Assembly: GCF_003402235.1 (NCBI RefSeq)
Contig: NZ_QEWO01000003.1
Coordinates: 558,001 to 622,000 of the forward strand
DNA length: 64,000 bases
From: Parahaliea mediterranea
Lineage (GTDB): Bacteria; Pseudomonadota; Gammaproteobacteria; Pseudomonadales; Halieaceae
Reading direction: 5' to 3'
Shown: piece after piece, positions 46,933-55,918 of the stretch
Layout: every line of letters begins with the position of its first letter
Position numbering within the stretch: the first letter of the stretch is position 1
Made by a program: the position numbers and the translations under genes
Notes under the pieces: generated by a model
Databases searched by the model: none
Told to the model about the DNA's origin: nothing
Seen by the model: only the letters and a program-made list of their open reading frames with translations

Positions 46933-47766
46933 CAGCGCCTCGCCGAGCCGGGTCGGGGTGCCGGCGGTGAAGTGATTGAGCCAGTCGGGCGCACCTTCCG
47001 GCAGCAGCAGGATCACTGTCGAGCCCAGCTTGAAGCGTCCCATTTCCTGCCCCTTGGCCAGCTCCACCGCGTCCGGCGCTGCCTGGTAGTTGGCCTGCAC
47101 CATCTGTCGCGGGGGCGGTGCCACCTGGCCGGACCACACGGTTTCGATACCCGCCACGATCATGGCCCCCACCAGCACCATCGCCACCGGCCCGTATTGG
47201 GTATCGAAGTAGCACACCAGGCGCTCGTTACGGGCAAACAACCGATCGACATTCTCCGCCGTTACATTGTTGACGGAGTACAGGTCACCTGGAATGTAAC
47301 AGCTGGAAGTCAGGCGCCCCGCCACCGGCATGTGTACGCGATGATAGTCACGGGGCGAAAGATAGATGGTGGCAAAGCGCCCGTTGCGAAACTGGGCCAC
47401 CCGCGCGGCATCCCCGCCGAGCAAGGCCCAGGTGGAGTAATGACGGCCCTTGGCCTGAAAGATGCTGTGTTCGTTGATAGTGCCCAACTGGCTGATGGCG
47501 CCGTCCGCCGGACACACCAACGGTGCGTCGTCGATGGGGCGCACACCATCGCGCAGGGCCCGGGTAAAAAACGCGTTGAAATTACCGTAGCGCGTGGGGT
47601 CGGGCTCGGCGGCCTCGCTCATGTCCACGCCAAAATGGGCGATGAAACGGCGAATGACCCAGTTCTTCAGCCACAGGGGCGAGCGCCGCTCCGCCAGCCA
47701 GCCGGTGAAGCGCGACAACAGATGCTGGGGAACAATGTGCTGCAGGGCAATAAACAGGGAATCCAT
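46924..47766 (-). CDS. psd: Phosphatidylserine decarboxylase proenzyme
   Basis: 280 residues. YIPGDLYSVNN and the self-cleavage motif LGST (in FKLGSTVILLLPEG, near residue 249), where Ser becomes the pyruvoyl group. RYGNFNAFFTRALRDGVRPI and HRVHMP are conserved. Makes phosphatidylethanolamine at the inner membrane. Close to orn/rsgA as in E. coli. Confidence 0.97.
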   Translation of the reverse strand: MDSLFIALQHIVPQHLLSRFTGWLAERRSPLWLKNWVIRRFIAHFGVDMSEAAEPDPTRYGNFNAFFTRALRDGVRPIDDAPLVCPADGAISQLGTINEHSIFQAKGRHYSTWALLGGDAARVAQFRNGRFATIYLSPRDYHRVHMPVAGRLTSSCYIPGDLYSVNNVTAENVDRLFARNERLVCYFDTQYGPVAMVLVGAMIVAGIETVWSGQVAPPPRQMVQANYQAAPDAVELAKGQEMGRFKLGSTVILLLPEGAPDWLNHFTAGTPTRLGEALAQ

Positions 47767-47860
47767 GGCGCGTGGGGCGTCCTTGTACAGATGGTTGTTA
47801 TTGGGCGGCCACGGCCGCGGGCGCTAGTGTAGCACCCGGGCCGCGCCAGGGGGCCGACGG

Positions 47861-49297
47861 CTAGAGGTTCTCCTCGGCAAAGGCCGCCAGCCGCGAACGC
47901 ACGATGCCATTGACGTGCATGATGCCGGCGTGGGGGTAGGCCTTGCTCTTCTCCACCAGGTAGGTAAGGCCAGAGGTCAGCGGCGAGATGTACTTGTTGT
48001 CGATCTGGGCCAGATTGCCCAGCACCACAATCTTGGAGTCTGCCCCCACCCGGCTGATCACGCTCTTCAGCTGGAACTGGGTGAGCCCCTGGCTCTCGTC
48101 GATGATGATGTAGGCGTTGTTGAAGGAGCGCCCGCGCATGAAGTTGAGCGACTTGAACTGGATATTGGCCCGCTCTTTCACGTAATCGATGCTGCCGTGA
48201 CAGGATTCGTCGGCGCCGTGGAGGATTTCCAGGTTGTCATCGAAGGCCGCCAGCCAGGGGGCCATTTTTTCCTCCTCGGTACCCGGCAGAAAGCCGATGT
48301 CCTCGGCAATCGGCGGTGTGGAGCGCGCCACGATGAGCTTGTTGTAGCGCTTCTGCTCAAGGATGGCGTGCAGGCCATAGGCCAGCGCCAGCAGGGTCTT
48401 GCCGGAGCCCGCCGGGCCGGTCATCACCGTCATATCGACGTTGTCGTCCTCCAGCAGGGCCATGGCCATGGCCTGTTCCAGGTTGCGCGGGGCCAGGCCC
48501 CAGAAACGGCGGTGCATGAGGTTGTCGCGACTGTCGCAGCGCAGGTACACGTAGTCGCTGTCGATGCGCTTCACAAAGGCCATGAAGTCGTTGTCGTCGA
48601 ACAGGAACATGTTGGGGTAGGCCGCCGGCAGCGATTTGCGCGGTACCCGGTGCAGGGTGCAGTCGCCTTCGCGCAGGGTGTCCACTTCGGAAATACCCGC
48701 CCAGAAGTCCCCCTCCAGGTGCTCGTAGCCCTTGGCCAACAGGTCGATGTCATCCAGCACCCGGTCGCGCCGGTAGTCTTCCACGTGCAGCAGGCCCGAG
48801 CCCTTGGCCTTGATGCGCATGTTGATGTCCTTGGTGACCAGGCACACGAATTCGCTCGGTCGCTCGGCCTGCAGGCGCAGGGCGACATTGATGATGCGGT
48901 TGTCGTTGGCCTGGTCCTGGGTGGCGTCGAGAAAGGGGATTTCGGTGCTGTCGGTCAGCAGCTGGTCGGGGTAGATGGCCAGGGTGCCGAGCAGGCCTTC
49001 CATCGAACTGCCGGGCACCTCCACTCCGGCCTGGATCTCCTGTGGGGTGGCGGCATCCACCACCTTGTCGATCATCTGGATGGCGATGCGGGCCTCGCGA
49101 CTCACAGTCTTGTCGCGGCGATCCTTGATGTGATCCAGCTCCTCCAGCACCGTCATGGGGATCACCACGTGGTGTTCATTAAAGGCGGCGATGGCCGTGG
49201 GGTCGTGCAGCAGGACGTTCGTATCCAGAACGTAGGTCTTCTTGATGACGGGTTTCAGGTTCGATTTTTCTACGCGCAGGGTGGAGCCTGAGTCCAT
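47861..49297 (-). CDS. PhoH-family ATPase with N-terminal PIN domain
   Basis: 478 residues. PIN ribonuclease-like domain first (TYVLDTNVLLHDPTAIAAF, LEELDHIKDRRDKTVSREAR, VTKDINMRIKAKGSG), then the PhoH P-loop domain (MTGPAGSGKTLLALAYGLHA, IIDESQGLTQFQLKSVISRVG). This is the PhoH2 form, proposed to be an RNA helicase/RNase. GAGGA lies eight bases upstream of the ATG. A promoter about 290 bp upstream implies a long leader. Confidence 0.93.
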   Translation of the reverse strand: MDSGSTLRVEKSNLKPVIKKTYVLDTNVLLHDPTAIAAFNEHHVVIPMTVLEELDHIKDRRDKTVSREARIAIQMIDKVVDAATPQEIQAGVEVPGSSMEGLLGTLAIYPDQLLTDSTEIPFLDATQDQANDNRIINVALRLQAERPSEFVCLVTKDINMRIKAKGSGLLHVEDYRRDRVLDDIDLLAKGYEHLEGDFWAGISEVDTLREGDCTLHRVPRKSLPAAYPNMFLFDDNDFMAFVKRIDSDYVYLRCDSRDNLMHRRFWGLAPRNLEQAMAMALLEDDNVDMTVMTGPAGSGKTLLALAYGLHAILEQKRYNKLIVARSTPPIAEDIGFLPGTEEEKMAPWLAAFDDNLEILHGADESCHGSIDYVKERANIQFKSLNFMRGRSFNNAYIIIDESQGLTQFQLKSVISRVGADSKIVVLGNLAQIDNKYISPLTSGLTYLVEKSKAYPHAGIMHVNGIVRSRLAAFAEENL

Positions 49298-49652
49298 GAA
49301 GGATTCCTCATACAGAAAGGGCCTGAAGTGGGTGCGGTGGAGGCCGGCGACCGATGCCGGTGTGGGGGTTTACGGGAGGGGTAGAGGGCGTTGCCGGGGC
49401 GGCGCAAGTGGCGATGAGTGAAAGCCAGGCCTTGGGCCGAGGGCCGCCCGAGCAGGAAAAACTCAGGTGACAGTGGTTGGCGCTGTGGGGGCGACTCCGG
49501 GCCGGTTCGGGTGCGGCGGCCGGCCGGGGTCCGGAAATTCTTCAAAAGGCGCTTCCCGGATACTGTGCAGCGACGTTACCCCGATTATTAAACCCGTCGC
49601 GCGCCACTGTCAACGCCGGCGCCGGGCAATTGCCGGGTGCCGATCGCAGTCA
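49298..49652. other. Intergenic region between phoH2 and rnb: promoter plus long GC-rich phoH2 leader
   Basis: About 355 bp without a convincing gene. It holds a minus-strand promoter (49584-49613) and some 275 nt of pyrimidine-rich leader ahead of phoH2. A short Pro/Arg-rich minus ORF (49270-49545) has no family resemblance and starts with TTG without a ribosome site. The rnb promoter lies at the right end. Confidence 0.5.
49584..49613 (-). promoter_or_regulatory. Candidate sigma70 promoter for phoH2
   Basis: Perfect TTGACA (minus strand, 49608-49613), 18-bp spacer, AATAAT (49584-49589). Back-to-back with the rnb promoter. Confidence 0.55.
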
Positions 49653-49681
49653 CTGACAGGGGGCCCCTTTTCCGCTAGGAT
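49653..49681 (+). promoter_or_regulatory. Candidate sigma70 promoter for rnb
   Basis: CTGACA (49653-49658), 17-bp spacer, TAGGAT (49676-49681), giving a leader of about 35 nt before the rnb ATG. Confidence 0.5.
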
Positions 49682-49722
49682 AGCGCGCTTGTGCACCCAC
49701 TTTGTAAGACGCTTTATTCGCA

Positions 49723-51720
49723 ATGCTCAATCAGGACTCGCTCGCCCAGCTGAAGGGCCTCAAAACGCAGATGGAGGCCGAGAAAGAGCGGGCCGAGGCG
49801 GTGGTCAAGGGCACCCAGGCCCGCTACGGCTTTGCTGTCCTGGAGGACGGCCGGGAAATCTTCATCCCCCCCGACGAGATGCTCAAGGCCTTTCCCGAGG
49901 ATCGGGTGCAGGTCTGCATCCGCCCGGCCAAAGACAACAAGACCGTCGCCGACATCGAAAAGCTCCTGGACAGCCCGCTGGCCGAGTTCACCGGCCGCTG
50001 CGTGCGCAAGGGCAAGGCCTTTTTTGTGCAGCCCGACCTGCCCCAGCTCAAGCGCTGGCTGTTCATCCCCCCCCACGCCCGCAACGGCGTCAAGGAGGGA
50101 GACTACGTGCGCTGCGCCATCCTGCGCCACCCGATTCGAGACGGCAAACCCCAGGCCAAGATTCTCACCGTGCTCGGCAATGACGACACTCCGGGGGTCG
50201 AGAACCTCTACTGCATGGCCAAGTACGGCCTGGCCACCGACTGGAGCCAGAGCGCCAAGAAGGACCTGGAAACCTGCCTGGAGGCCGCCAACCCCCTGGC
50301 CAGCGAGGGCCGCCGGGACCTGACGGCCCTGGAGTTCATCTCCATCGACGCCGCCAAGACCCAGGATATCGACGACGCCCTGTACGCCGAGGTCAGCGCC
50401 GATGGCTGGACCCTCTACGTGGCCATTGCCGACCCCACGGCCTACATTGCGCCCGGCTCCCAACTGCACCGGGACGTGGCCGCCCGCGGCACCTCGGTGT
50501 ACTTCCACGGCGACATTGTGCCGATGCTGCCGGAGGCCCTGTCGCAGGATACCTGCGCCCTGTCCGAGGGCGTCGACCGCCCGGCCCTGGTGTGTCGCAT
50601 CGCGGTCAGCGACAGCGGCGAAGTGGGCGAGGCCGAATTCATGGTGGCCACCATCCGCTCCCGGGCCAAGCTGTCCTACTACGCGGTGGATCGCTACCTC
50701 AACGGCCAGGCCGACGAGCTGATGAGCCACGCCAGCCCGCTGGAGGCCCTGTACCAGGTGTACCGGGCCCTGCGCGCCCGCCGGGAGACCCTGGAACTGG
50801 TGATGGAAGACCGCCAGGAGTTCCGCTGGGTGCTGGACGACAACAAGCAGATCGACCATATCGAGCCCTACGAAAAGCTGCTGTCGCAGAAACTGGTGGA
50901 GGAGTGCATGGTGGCCACCAACCGCTGCGCCGCCCACTTCCTGGCCGAGCGCGGCGCCCCCGGCCCCTTCGTGCGCCACGCCGGCTTTCGCAGCGACCGC
51001 CTGGACGAAACCCGCAAGTTCCTCGCCATGCACGCCCCGGAAGTGGCCGAGCTGGACCCGGCCACCAAATCCGGCTATCGCACCATCATGCGCGCCCTGG
51101 GCGCCAGTGGCAGCAGCCTGCCCCTGCGCGGCATGGTCAACCGCCTGCTGACCCGGGCCGAGCTCAGCACCGAGCCTGGCCTGCACATGGGCATGGCGCT
51201 GGACGCCTACACCAATTGCACCTCGCCCCTGCGCAAGTACATGGACTTCCTGGTGCACCTGCAGATCAAGGGCCTGCTGGGTGGCGATGACCCCGCCAGC
51301 ACAGACCCGCAAGACCTGGCACGCCTGCGTGAAAAACTGCAAAACGCCCGCAGCGCCACCACCGAGGCAGAGCGCTGGCTGGCCAGCCGCTACCTGCAAA
51401 GGCTGGTGGACGCCGAACCCGGGCGCAGCTTCCGCGGCACCGTGGCCCACATCAACAGCAGCGGCTTCAGCGTGCGCCTGGACGACAACGGCCTGGAAGG
51501 TTTTGTGGACCTGCGCAAGGACCCGGAAAAGTTCAGCTACGACAAGTGGACCGCCAGCCTCACCAGCACCACCCGCCGCTTCCAACTGGAACAATCGGTG
51601 GAAGTGCACTTCACCGGCGCCGATCCGGAAGCGGGCTTCCTGAGCCTGTTCTCACTGGTGGAAGGTTGCGGCCTGAAGCCGCCGAAAGAGAAGAAGGAAA
51701 AAGACCCCGCCGGGGCCTGA
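49723..51720 (+). CDS. rnb: Exoribonuclease II
   Basis: 665 residues. Cold-shock domains at the N-terminus (AEAVVKGTQARYGFAVLEDGREIF), RNB catalytic domain with SIDAAKTQDIDDAL (Asp209, 215, 217, 218, same spacing as the E. coli RNase II catalytic aspartates) and LVEECMVATNRCAA, AYTNCTSPLRKYMDFLVH, then an S1 domain (GRSFRGTVAHINSSGFSVRLDDNGLEGFV). Length and order fit RNase II rather than the longer RNase R. 3'-5' degradation of single-stranded RNA. No Shine-Dalgarno seen. C-terminal tail KKEKDPAGA is charged. Confidence 0.92.
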   Translation: MLNQDSLAQLKGLKTQMEAEKERAEAVVKGTQARYGFAVLEDGREIFIPPDEMLKAFPEDRVQVCIRPAKDNKTVADIEKLLDSPLAEFTGRCVRKGKAFFVQPDLPQLKRWLFIPPHARNGVKEGDYVRCAILRHPIRDGKPQAKILTVLGNDDTPGVENLYCMAKYGLATDWSQSAKKDLETCLEAANPLASEGRRDLTALEFISIDAAKTQDIDDALYAEVSADGWTLYVAIADPTAYIAPGSQLHRDVAARGTSVYFHGDIVPMLPEALSQDTCALSEGVDRPALVCRIAVSDSGEVGEAEFMVATIRSRAKLSYYAVDRYLNGQADELMSHASPLEALYQVYRALRARRETLELVMEDRQEFRWVLDDNKQIDHIEPYEKLLSQKLVEECMVATNRCAAHFLAERGAPGPFVRHAGFRSDRLDETRKFLAMHAPEVAELDPATKSGYRTIMRALGASGSSLPLRGMVNRLLTRAELSTEPGLHMGMALDAYTNCTSPLRKYMDFLVHLQIKGLLGGDDPASTDPQDLARLREKLQNARSATTEAERWLASRYLQRLVDAEPGRSFRGTVAHINSSGFSVRLDDNGLEGFVDLRKDPEKFSYDKWTASLTSTTRRFQLEQSVEVHFTGADPEAGFLSLFSLVEGCGLKPPKEKKEKDPAGA

Positions 51721-51748
51721 TGGCCCTGCGGGGCCAGTCGCTGCGCCT

Positions 51749-52069
51749 TTAGCAGGCGCGCAATGGCGCGACGTTGCGCCCTTTGAGGGGCAGGGGCGAG
51801 AAGGGGCCGGCGCACTGTTGCACCCGACCCACCAGGCTAATCATTTCGCTCACCCCCAGCGCCCGCAAAAATTCGCCCATGGCCTGCAGGTCATCTTCCG
51901 CCACATCCGGCTCTACCCGGCGCAGGGTGTCGATCACCCCCAGTTCGGCGGGGCTGTAGGCGCTCCCATCGTCGCCAAAGATCAGGCGCGTGAAGGTATC
52001 CACAATCACGATTTCGCTGAGTTCGCCGGGCGGCGCACCGCCACCGCGGCGCAGACTGTCCTGTGCCAT
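51749..52069 (-). CDS. Hypothetical protein (106 aa)
   Basis: Not recognised. A soluble, mildly acidic protein with helical segments (SEIVIVDTFTRLIFGDDGSAYSPAELGVIDTL, AEDDLQAMGEFLRALGVSEMISLVGRVQ) and a C-terminal proline/basic tail. It follows asnS by 131 bp of AT-rich DNA that contains a TAAAAT -10-like box and a GC hairpin, so it may have its own promoter. Ribosome site weak. Coding is supported by the absence of a competing frame and by codon pattern; function cannot be assigned. Confidence 0.6.
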   Translation of the reverse strand: MAQDSLRRGGGAPPGELSEIVIVDTFTRLIFGDDGSAYSPAELGVIDTLRRVEPDVAEDDLQAMGEFLRALGVSEMISLVGRVQQCAGPFSPLPLKGRNVAPLRAC

Positions 52070-52200
52070 GCTTACCGTTCCCCGCGCCCCGTAACACGGG
52101 CCGCTGATTATCCTTTTATGTCAGTATGGCCCAGCGGGGCCACCCTTCTGGATAAATTTTAGGCAATATTCACAGGCTTGCTTAAATTTTGTGCAGCACC

Positions 52201-53598
52201 TCAGAACGCGGCGTTGCCCGGCGTGCGCGGGAAGGGGATGGCGTCGCGCACGTTTTCCATGCCCGTCACGTAGTTGAGCAGGCGCTCGAAGCCCAGGCCA
52301 AAACCGGCGTGGGGCACGGTACCGTAGCGGCGCAGGTCGCGGTACCACCACAGTTCTTCGCGCAGGTGCTCATCCATGCGTGAATCCAGCACATCAAGGC
52401 GCTCTTCGCGCTGGCTGCCGCCGATGATTTCGCCAATACCGGGGGCCAGCACATCCATGGCCGCCACGGTTTTGTCGTCGTCGTTCAGGCGCATGTAAAA
52501 GGCCTTGATATCCTTCGGGTAGTTCATCAGCACCACCGGGCGGCCCACGTGTTTCTCGGCCAGGAAGCGCTCGTGCTCCGAGGCCAGGTCCACGCCCCAG
52601 CTCACCGGAAATTCGAAGGATTCGCCACAGTTTTCCAGGATGCGGATGGCCTCGCTGTATTCCATGCGCTCGAAGCGGTTGTCGATCACGCTGCGCAGGC
52701 GCTCGATCACGGTGTTGTCGATGCGCTGCTGGAAGAAGGCCATGTCGTCCTCGCGCTCCTCCAGCACCCGCTTGAACAGGTACTGCAGCAGGTCCTCGGC
52801 AAGGTTGGCGTTGTCGCTCAGGTTGGCAAAGGCGATTTCCGGCTCCACCATCCAGAACTCCGCCAGGTGGCGGCTGGTATTGGAGTTTTCGGCGCGGAAG
52901 GTGGGGCCGAAGGTATACACCTTGCTCATGGCCAGGCAGTAGGATTCCACCTCCAACTGGCCGGACACGGTGAGAAAGGCGTCACCGCCAAAAAAGTCCT
53001 GGCTGTAGTCCGGCTGGCCGTCGGCGCCCCGGGGCAGGTTGATTGCATCCAGGGTGCTGACCCGGAACAGCTCGCCGGCCCCCTCGCAGTCGCTGCCGGT
53101 GATGATGGGGGTGTTGATCCAATGGAAGCCGCGCTCGTAGAAGTAGTTGTGAATGGCGTTGGCCAGGGTGGTGCGCACCCGGGTGATGGCGCCGAAGGTG
53201 TTGGTGCGCGGGCGCAGGTGGGCCTGGGTGCGCAGGTATTCAAAGGTGTGGCGCTTTTTGGCAATGGGATAGGACTCGGCATCGTCCACCCAGCCCTGCA
53301 CGCTCACGGCGCTGGCCTGGATCTCCACGCTCTGGCCCTTGCCCTGGGATTCCACCAGCTCGCCGATCACACTCACGGCGCAGCCGGTGGAGAGCTTCAG
53401 CACCTCAGAGGTGTAGTTGTCGAGCGTGTTGGGCACCACCGCCTGGATGGGGTCGAAGCAGGAGCCGTCGTGCACCGCCAGGAAGGAGATGCCCGCCTTG
53501 GAATCGCGCTTGCTGCGCAGCCAGCCGCGCACCTCCACCGTGGTGCCAACGGCGGCCTCGCCACGCAGTGCGGCGGCAACGGAAACTATCTGTGACAT
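52201..53598 (-). CDS. asnS: Asparaginyl-tRNA synthetase
   Basis: 465 residues. N-terminal OB anticodon-binding domain ([28 protein letters not shown]), then class II core with motif 1 around [14 protein letters not shown], motif 2 [21 protein letters not shown] and motif 3 [20 protein letters not shown] precedes the ATG. Followed by a hypothetical gene on the same strand. Confidence 0.98.
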   Translation of the reverse strand: MSQIVSVAAALRGEAAVGTTVEVRGWLRSKRDSKAGISFLAVHDGSCFDPIQAVVPNTLDNYTSEVLKLSTGCAVSVIGELVESQGKGQSVEIQASAVSVQGWVDDAESYPIAKKRHTFEYLRTQAHLRPRTNTFGAITRVRTTLANAIHNYFYERGFHWINTPIITGSDCEGAGELFRVSTLDAINLPRGADGQPDYSQDFFGGDAFLTVSGQLEVESYCLAMSKVYTFGPTFRAENSNTSRHLAEFWMVEPEIAFANLSDNANLAEDLLQYLFKRVLEEREDDMAFFQQRIDNTVIERLRSVIDNRFERMEYSEAIRILENCGESFEFPVSWGVDLASEHERFLAEKHVGRPVVLMNYPKDIKAFYMRLNDDDKTVAAMDVLAPGIGEIIGGSQREERLDVLDSRMDEHLREELWWYRDLRRYGTVPHAGFGLGFERLLNYVTGMENVRDAIPFPRTPGNAAF

Positions 53599-53729
53599 GG
53601 GACTCTCCAGCGGGGGCTTAACAGGCGCGGAGGATACCGAAACCGCGCCAGTGCCGCCAGCGAGCGGCCTTTGCGAGAGTGGCCTTTGATTGGGGCGCCC
53701 GGCCAGGGGCGCCCGTCAGGGCGCGCCAG

Positions 53730-54284
53730 TCACCGGGCAATGCGGTTGATGGTGGTGCCGTTCAGGTCCAGGTTGCCGAGCACGCCGGCATCGTTGAAGC
53801 TCATGCCCAGTACCGGCGGTGCATTACTGGTGGTTTCCAGCCGCCCGCGGTCGTCCACCCGCACCTTGGTGACTCCCTCGCTGACACCGATCTTCCAGTT
53901 GATGGTATTGCGGAAGTCGATCAGGGCCTGCTGATCCATGAACAGCAGCAACTCAACCTTGCGGCCGCCTTCGCTGGTCATGTCGTGGGGGCCGCCCGCC
54001 GAGGCGTAGTAGGCCACCGGCTCGCCCTTGATCAGCAGGGCGCCCTCGCCGTAGCGGCCGCGCTCGCCAAAGCCCATCTCCACCACATCCGGAAACACCA
54101 GCACGCCGCTGGCGCGGTCGATCAGCTTGTCGATTTCCCTGGCGTGCTGGCGCAGCTTGTCGAGGGCAATTTTGCTCTTGGACTCGATTTCCGTGCGGTC
54201 ATCGGCCTGGGCCAGGCCCGCGCCCAACAGCATGCCCAGCATCAGCGCGCAGGCCGAGCGCCAGTGAATTCCCCGTGTTTTCAT
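53730..54284 (-). CDS. Exported SYLF (Ysc84-like) lipid-binding protein
   Basis: 184 residues with a signal peptide (MLGMLLGAGLAQA) and a SYLF domain: FPDVVEMGFGERGRYGEGALL and the C-terminal SFNDAGVLGNLDLNGTTINRIAR. SYLF proteins bind phosphoinositides in eukaryotes; bacterial ones are periplasmic or outer-membrane associated and uncharacterised. Located 24 bp after the SDR gene, likely in one operon. GC palindromes follow its stop at 53690-53720 but without a T-run. Confidence 0.87.
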   Translation of the reverse strand: MKTRGIHWRSACALMLGMLLGAGLAQADDRTEIESKSKIALDKLRQHAREIDKLIDRASGVLVFPDVVEMGFGERGRYGEGALLIKGEPVAYYASAGGPHDMTSEGGRKVELLLFMDQQALIDFRNTINWKIGVSEGVTKVRVDDRGRLETTSNAPPVLGMSFNDAGVLGNLDLNGTTINRIAR

Positions 54285-54308
54285 CCCGTATTCCCGCTCC
54301 CGTTATGC

Positions 54309-55292
54309 TCAGTCAAAGCTGAAGGTTTGGCCGACCAGCTGCTCTGACAGGCGCCACAGGCGCTGCGCCAGTGCCGGGTCGGTGGCGTAGGATTCTACCC
54401 CGCCGGCGCCGTCCTGGCTCGCAACTTCTGCAATATGGCAATCCTCCAGGTAGCGCCCGCCGTCGCCCGCCAGCGCTGGCGCGGTGGCCGCGTAAACCGA
54501 GGTGGCCGCGCCCTGTGGAATGGTTTTGAACAGACTGCGCGGGCTATCCGCCTGGCCGCCCGAGGCGCTGGCAGCGCGGGAGCGGATGGCCTCGATGTCG
54601 GCCTCGTCCAGGTGGCGGCCAAGCTCGGTCATGATCATGCCCGGGTGCACGGCAAACACCCGCACGCCGTGGGGCGCAAGGCGCTCATCCAGCGCCACAC
54701 TGAACAGCACGTTGGCGGTCTTGGATTCGCCGTAGGCCTGCCATTTTTCGTAGTCGCGCTGCTGGTAGTTGGGGTCGTCAAAATGAAAGGCGCCAAAGCG
54801 GTGGCCGGCGGAGCTGAGGTTGACCACCCGCGGCTCGCCACCGGCGGCGGCCGATGCCTGCAGCGCCGGCGCCATCAGGCAGGTAAACAGGAAGTGCCCC
54901 ACATGGTTGGTACCAAACTGCATCTCAAAGCCCTGGGCGGTGCGCTGCAGGGGGCAGGCCATCACCCCGGCGTTGTTGATCAACAGGTCAACCCGGGGAT
55001 ACAGGTCCAGCAGGGTGGCGGCGGCGTTGCGCACCTTGTCGAGGTCGGCCAAATCCAGCAGGGCGCTGTCCAGCTGGCCCGGCAGATCCTGCTGCTCCAG
55101 CGCCGCCACGGCCTTATCCAGCTTGGTGCGGTCGCGGGCCAGCAGCACCACCGTGGCCCCCCGGCTCGCCAGGGCCCGGGCGGTCTCCATGCCAAGGCCG
55201 GATGATGCACCGGTGATCATGGCCAGCCTGCCACTGAGGTCAGCCCCCGCCAGCACCTCGTCGGTGGTGGATGAAAAACCCAACGCTGCCAT
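54309..55292 (-). CDS. Short-chain dehydrogenase/reductase
   Basis: 327 residues, retinol-dehydrogenase-like SDR. NAD(P)-binding TGASSGLGMETARAL (TGxxxGxG), DLADLDKVRN, NNAGVMA, and the catalytic Ser (VVNLSSAGHR) and YGESK (Tyr-x3-Lys). GGAG upstream of the ATG. Oxidises or reduces a hydroxyl/keto group; substrate unknown. First gene of the SDR-SYLF unit, with a promoter just upstream. Confidence 0.92.
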   Translation of the reverse strand: MAALGFSSTTDEVLAGADLSGRLAMITGASSGLGMETARALASRGATVVLLARDRTKLDKAVAALEQQDLPGQLDSALLDLADLDKVRNAAATLLDLYPRVDLLINNAGVMACPLQRTAQGFEMQFGTNHVGHFLFTCLMAPALQASAAAGGEPRVVNLSSAGHRFGAFHFDDPNYQQRDYEKWQAYGESKTANVLFSVALDERLAPHGVRVFAVHPGMIMTELGRHLDEADIEAIRSRAASASGGQADSPRSLFKTIPQGAATSVYAATAPALAGDGGRYLEDCHIAEVASQDGAGGVESYATDPALAQRLWRLSEQLVGQTFSFD

Positions 55293-55306
55293 TCCCCGCT
55301 CCTTCT

Positions 55307-55335
55307 ATTATTTGTCGACGGTGAGATTGTGTCAG
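55307..55335 (-). promoter_or_regulatory. Candidate sigma70 promoter for SDR-SYLF
   Basis: CTGACA (minus strand, 55330-55335), 17-bp spacer, AATAAT (55307-55312). The leader to the SDR start is very short (about 8 nt). Confidence 0.5.
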
Positions 55336-55478
55336 AGAATCAGGGTAGCCGCTAAACCGCCCGGGGCTCAACACAGCGGCCGGGCCAAGGCGGTTCTGCC
55401 GCCGCTCGGTGCAATTGGCTGGTACTGTTACCTCGCATTCTTAGCTAGCGGTACGCCATGCACATCGTGGCTATTGGG

Positions 55479-55500
55479 CACATTCGCGGCACATTCGCGG
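55479..55500. repeat. 11-bp tandem duplication upstream of PPOX gene
   Basis: CACATTCGCGG occurs twice in direct succession, 28 bp before the PPOX-fold gene start. May be a simple duplication or a regulator site. Confidence 0.6.
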
Positions 55501-55528
55501 CACGACAGGCCGCTCAACAGGAGTACTT

Positions 55529-55918
55529 ATGGGCGATTCACGCGATGCCATCGAAGCCGGCAACTACATCAGCCTTGCCACCCGCAAGCGCTCCGGCGAC
55601 TTTGTCCCCACCCCGGTGTGGTTTGCCCCCCAGGGCGACAGCTACTATTTGTTTTCCGCCGGCGATGCCGGCAAGGTCAAGCGCCTGCGCAATTTCAGCG
55701 AGGCGCGCATCGCCCGCTGCACCGCCACCGGCAAGCTGACCGGCGAGTGGCTGGACGTTACCGCCGTTGTGCTGGACACCCCCGAGGAGTGCGCCACCGC
55801 GCTGGCTGCCCTGCGCCGCAAGTACGGCCTGCAAATGCGCATTGGCGATGTGTTCGCCCGGCTCACCGGCCGTTTTGATCGCCGCGCCTACATCCGGGTC
55901 GATCTGCCCGCAGGTTAG
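55529..55918 (+). CDS. PPOX-class flavin-binding-fold oxidoreductase
   Basis: 129 residues matching the PPOX-class F420-dependent/pyridoxamine-phosphate-oxidase fold: YISLATRKRSGDFVPTPVWFAPQGDSYYLFSAGDAGKVKRLRNFSEARIARCTATGKLTGEWLDVTA is the usual block order. AGGAG six bases before the ATG. Cofactor (FMN, F420 or none) cannot be told; F420 use is unusual in gammaproteobacteria. Its stop abuts that of the following opposite-strand gene (TAG|CTA) with no intervening base. Confidence 0.85.
   Translation: MGDSRDAIEAGNYISLATRKRSGDFVPTPVWFAPQGDSYYLFSAGDAGKVKRLRNFSEARIARCTATGKLTGEWLDVTAVVLDTPEECATALAALRRKYGLQMRIGDVFARLTGRFDRRAYIRVDLPAG

Noticed and set aside
49270-49545. 91-codon minus ORF in the PhoH2 leader
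   Set aside because: TTG start without ribosome site, Pro/Arg-rich, overlaps the PhoH2 start in another frame; not supported as a leader peptide.
53690-53720. Terminator after the SYLF gene
   Set aside because: GGGGCGCCC palindromes occur twice but no T-run follows on either strand.
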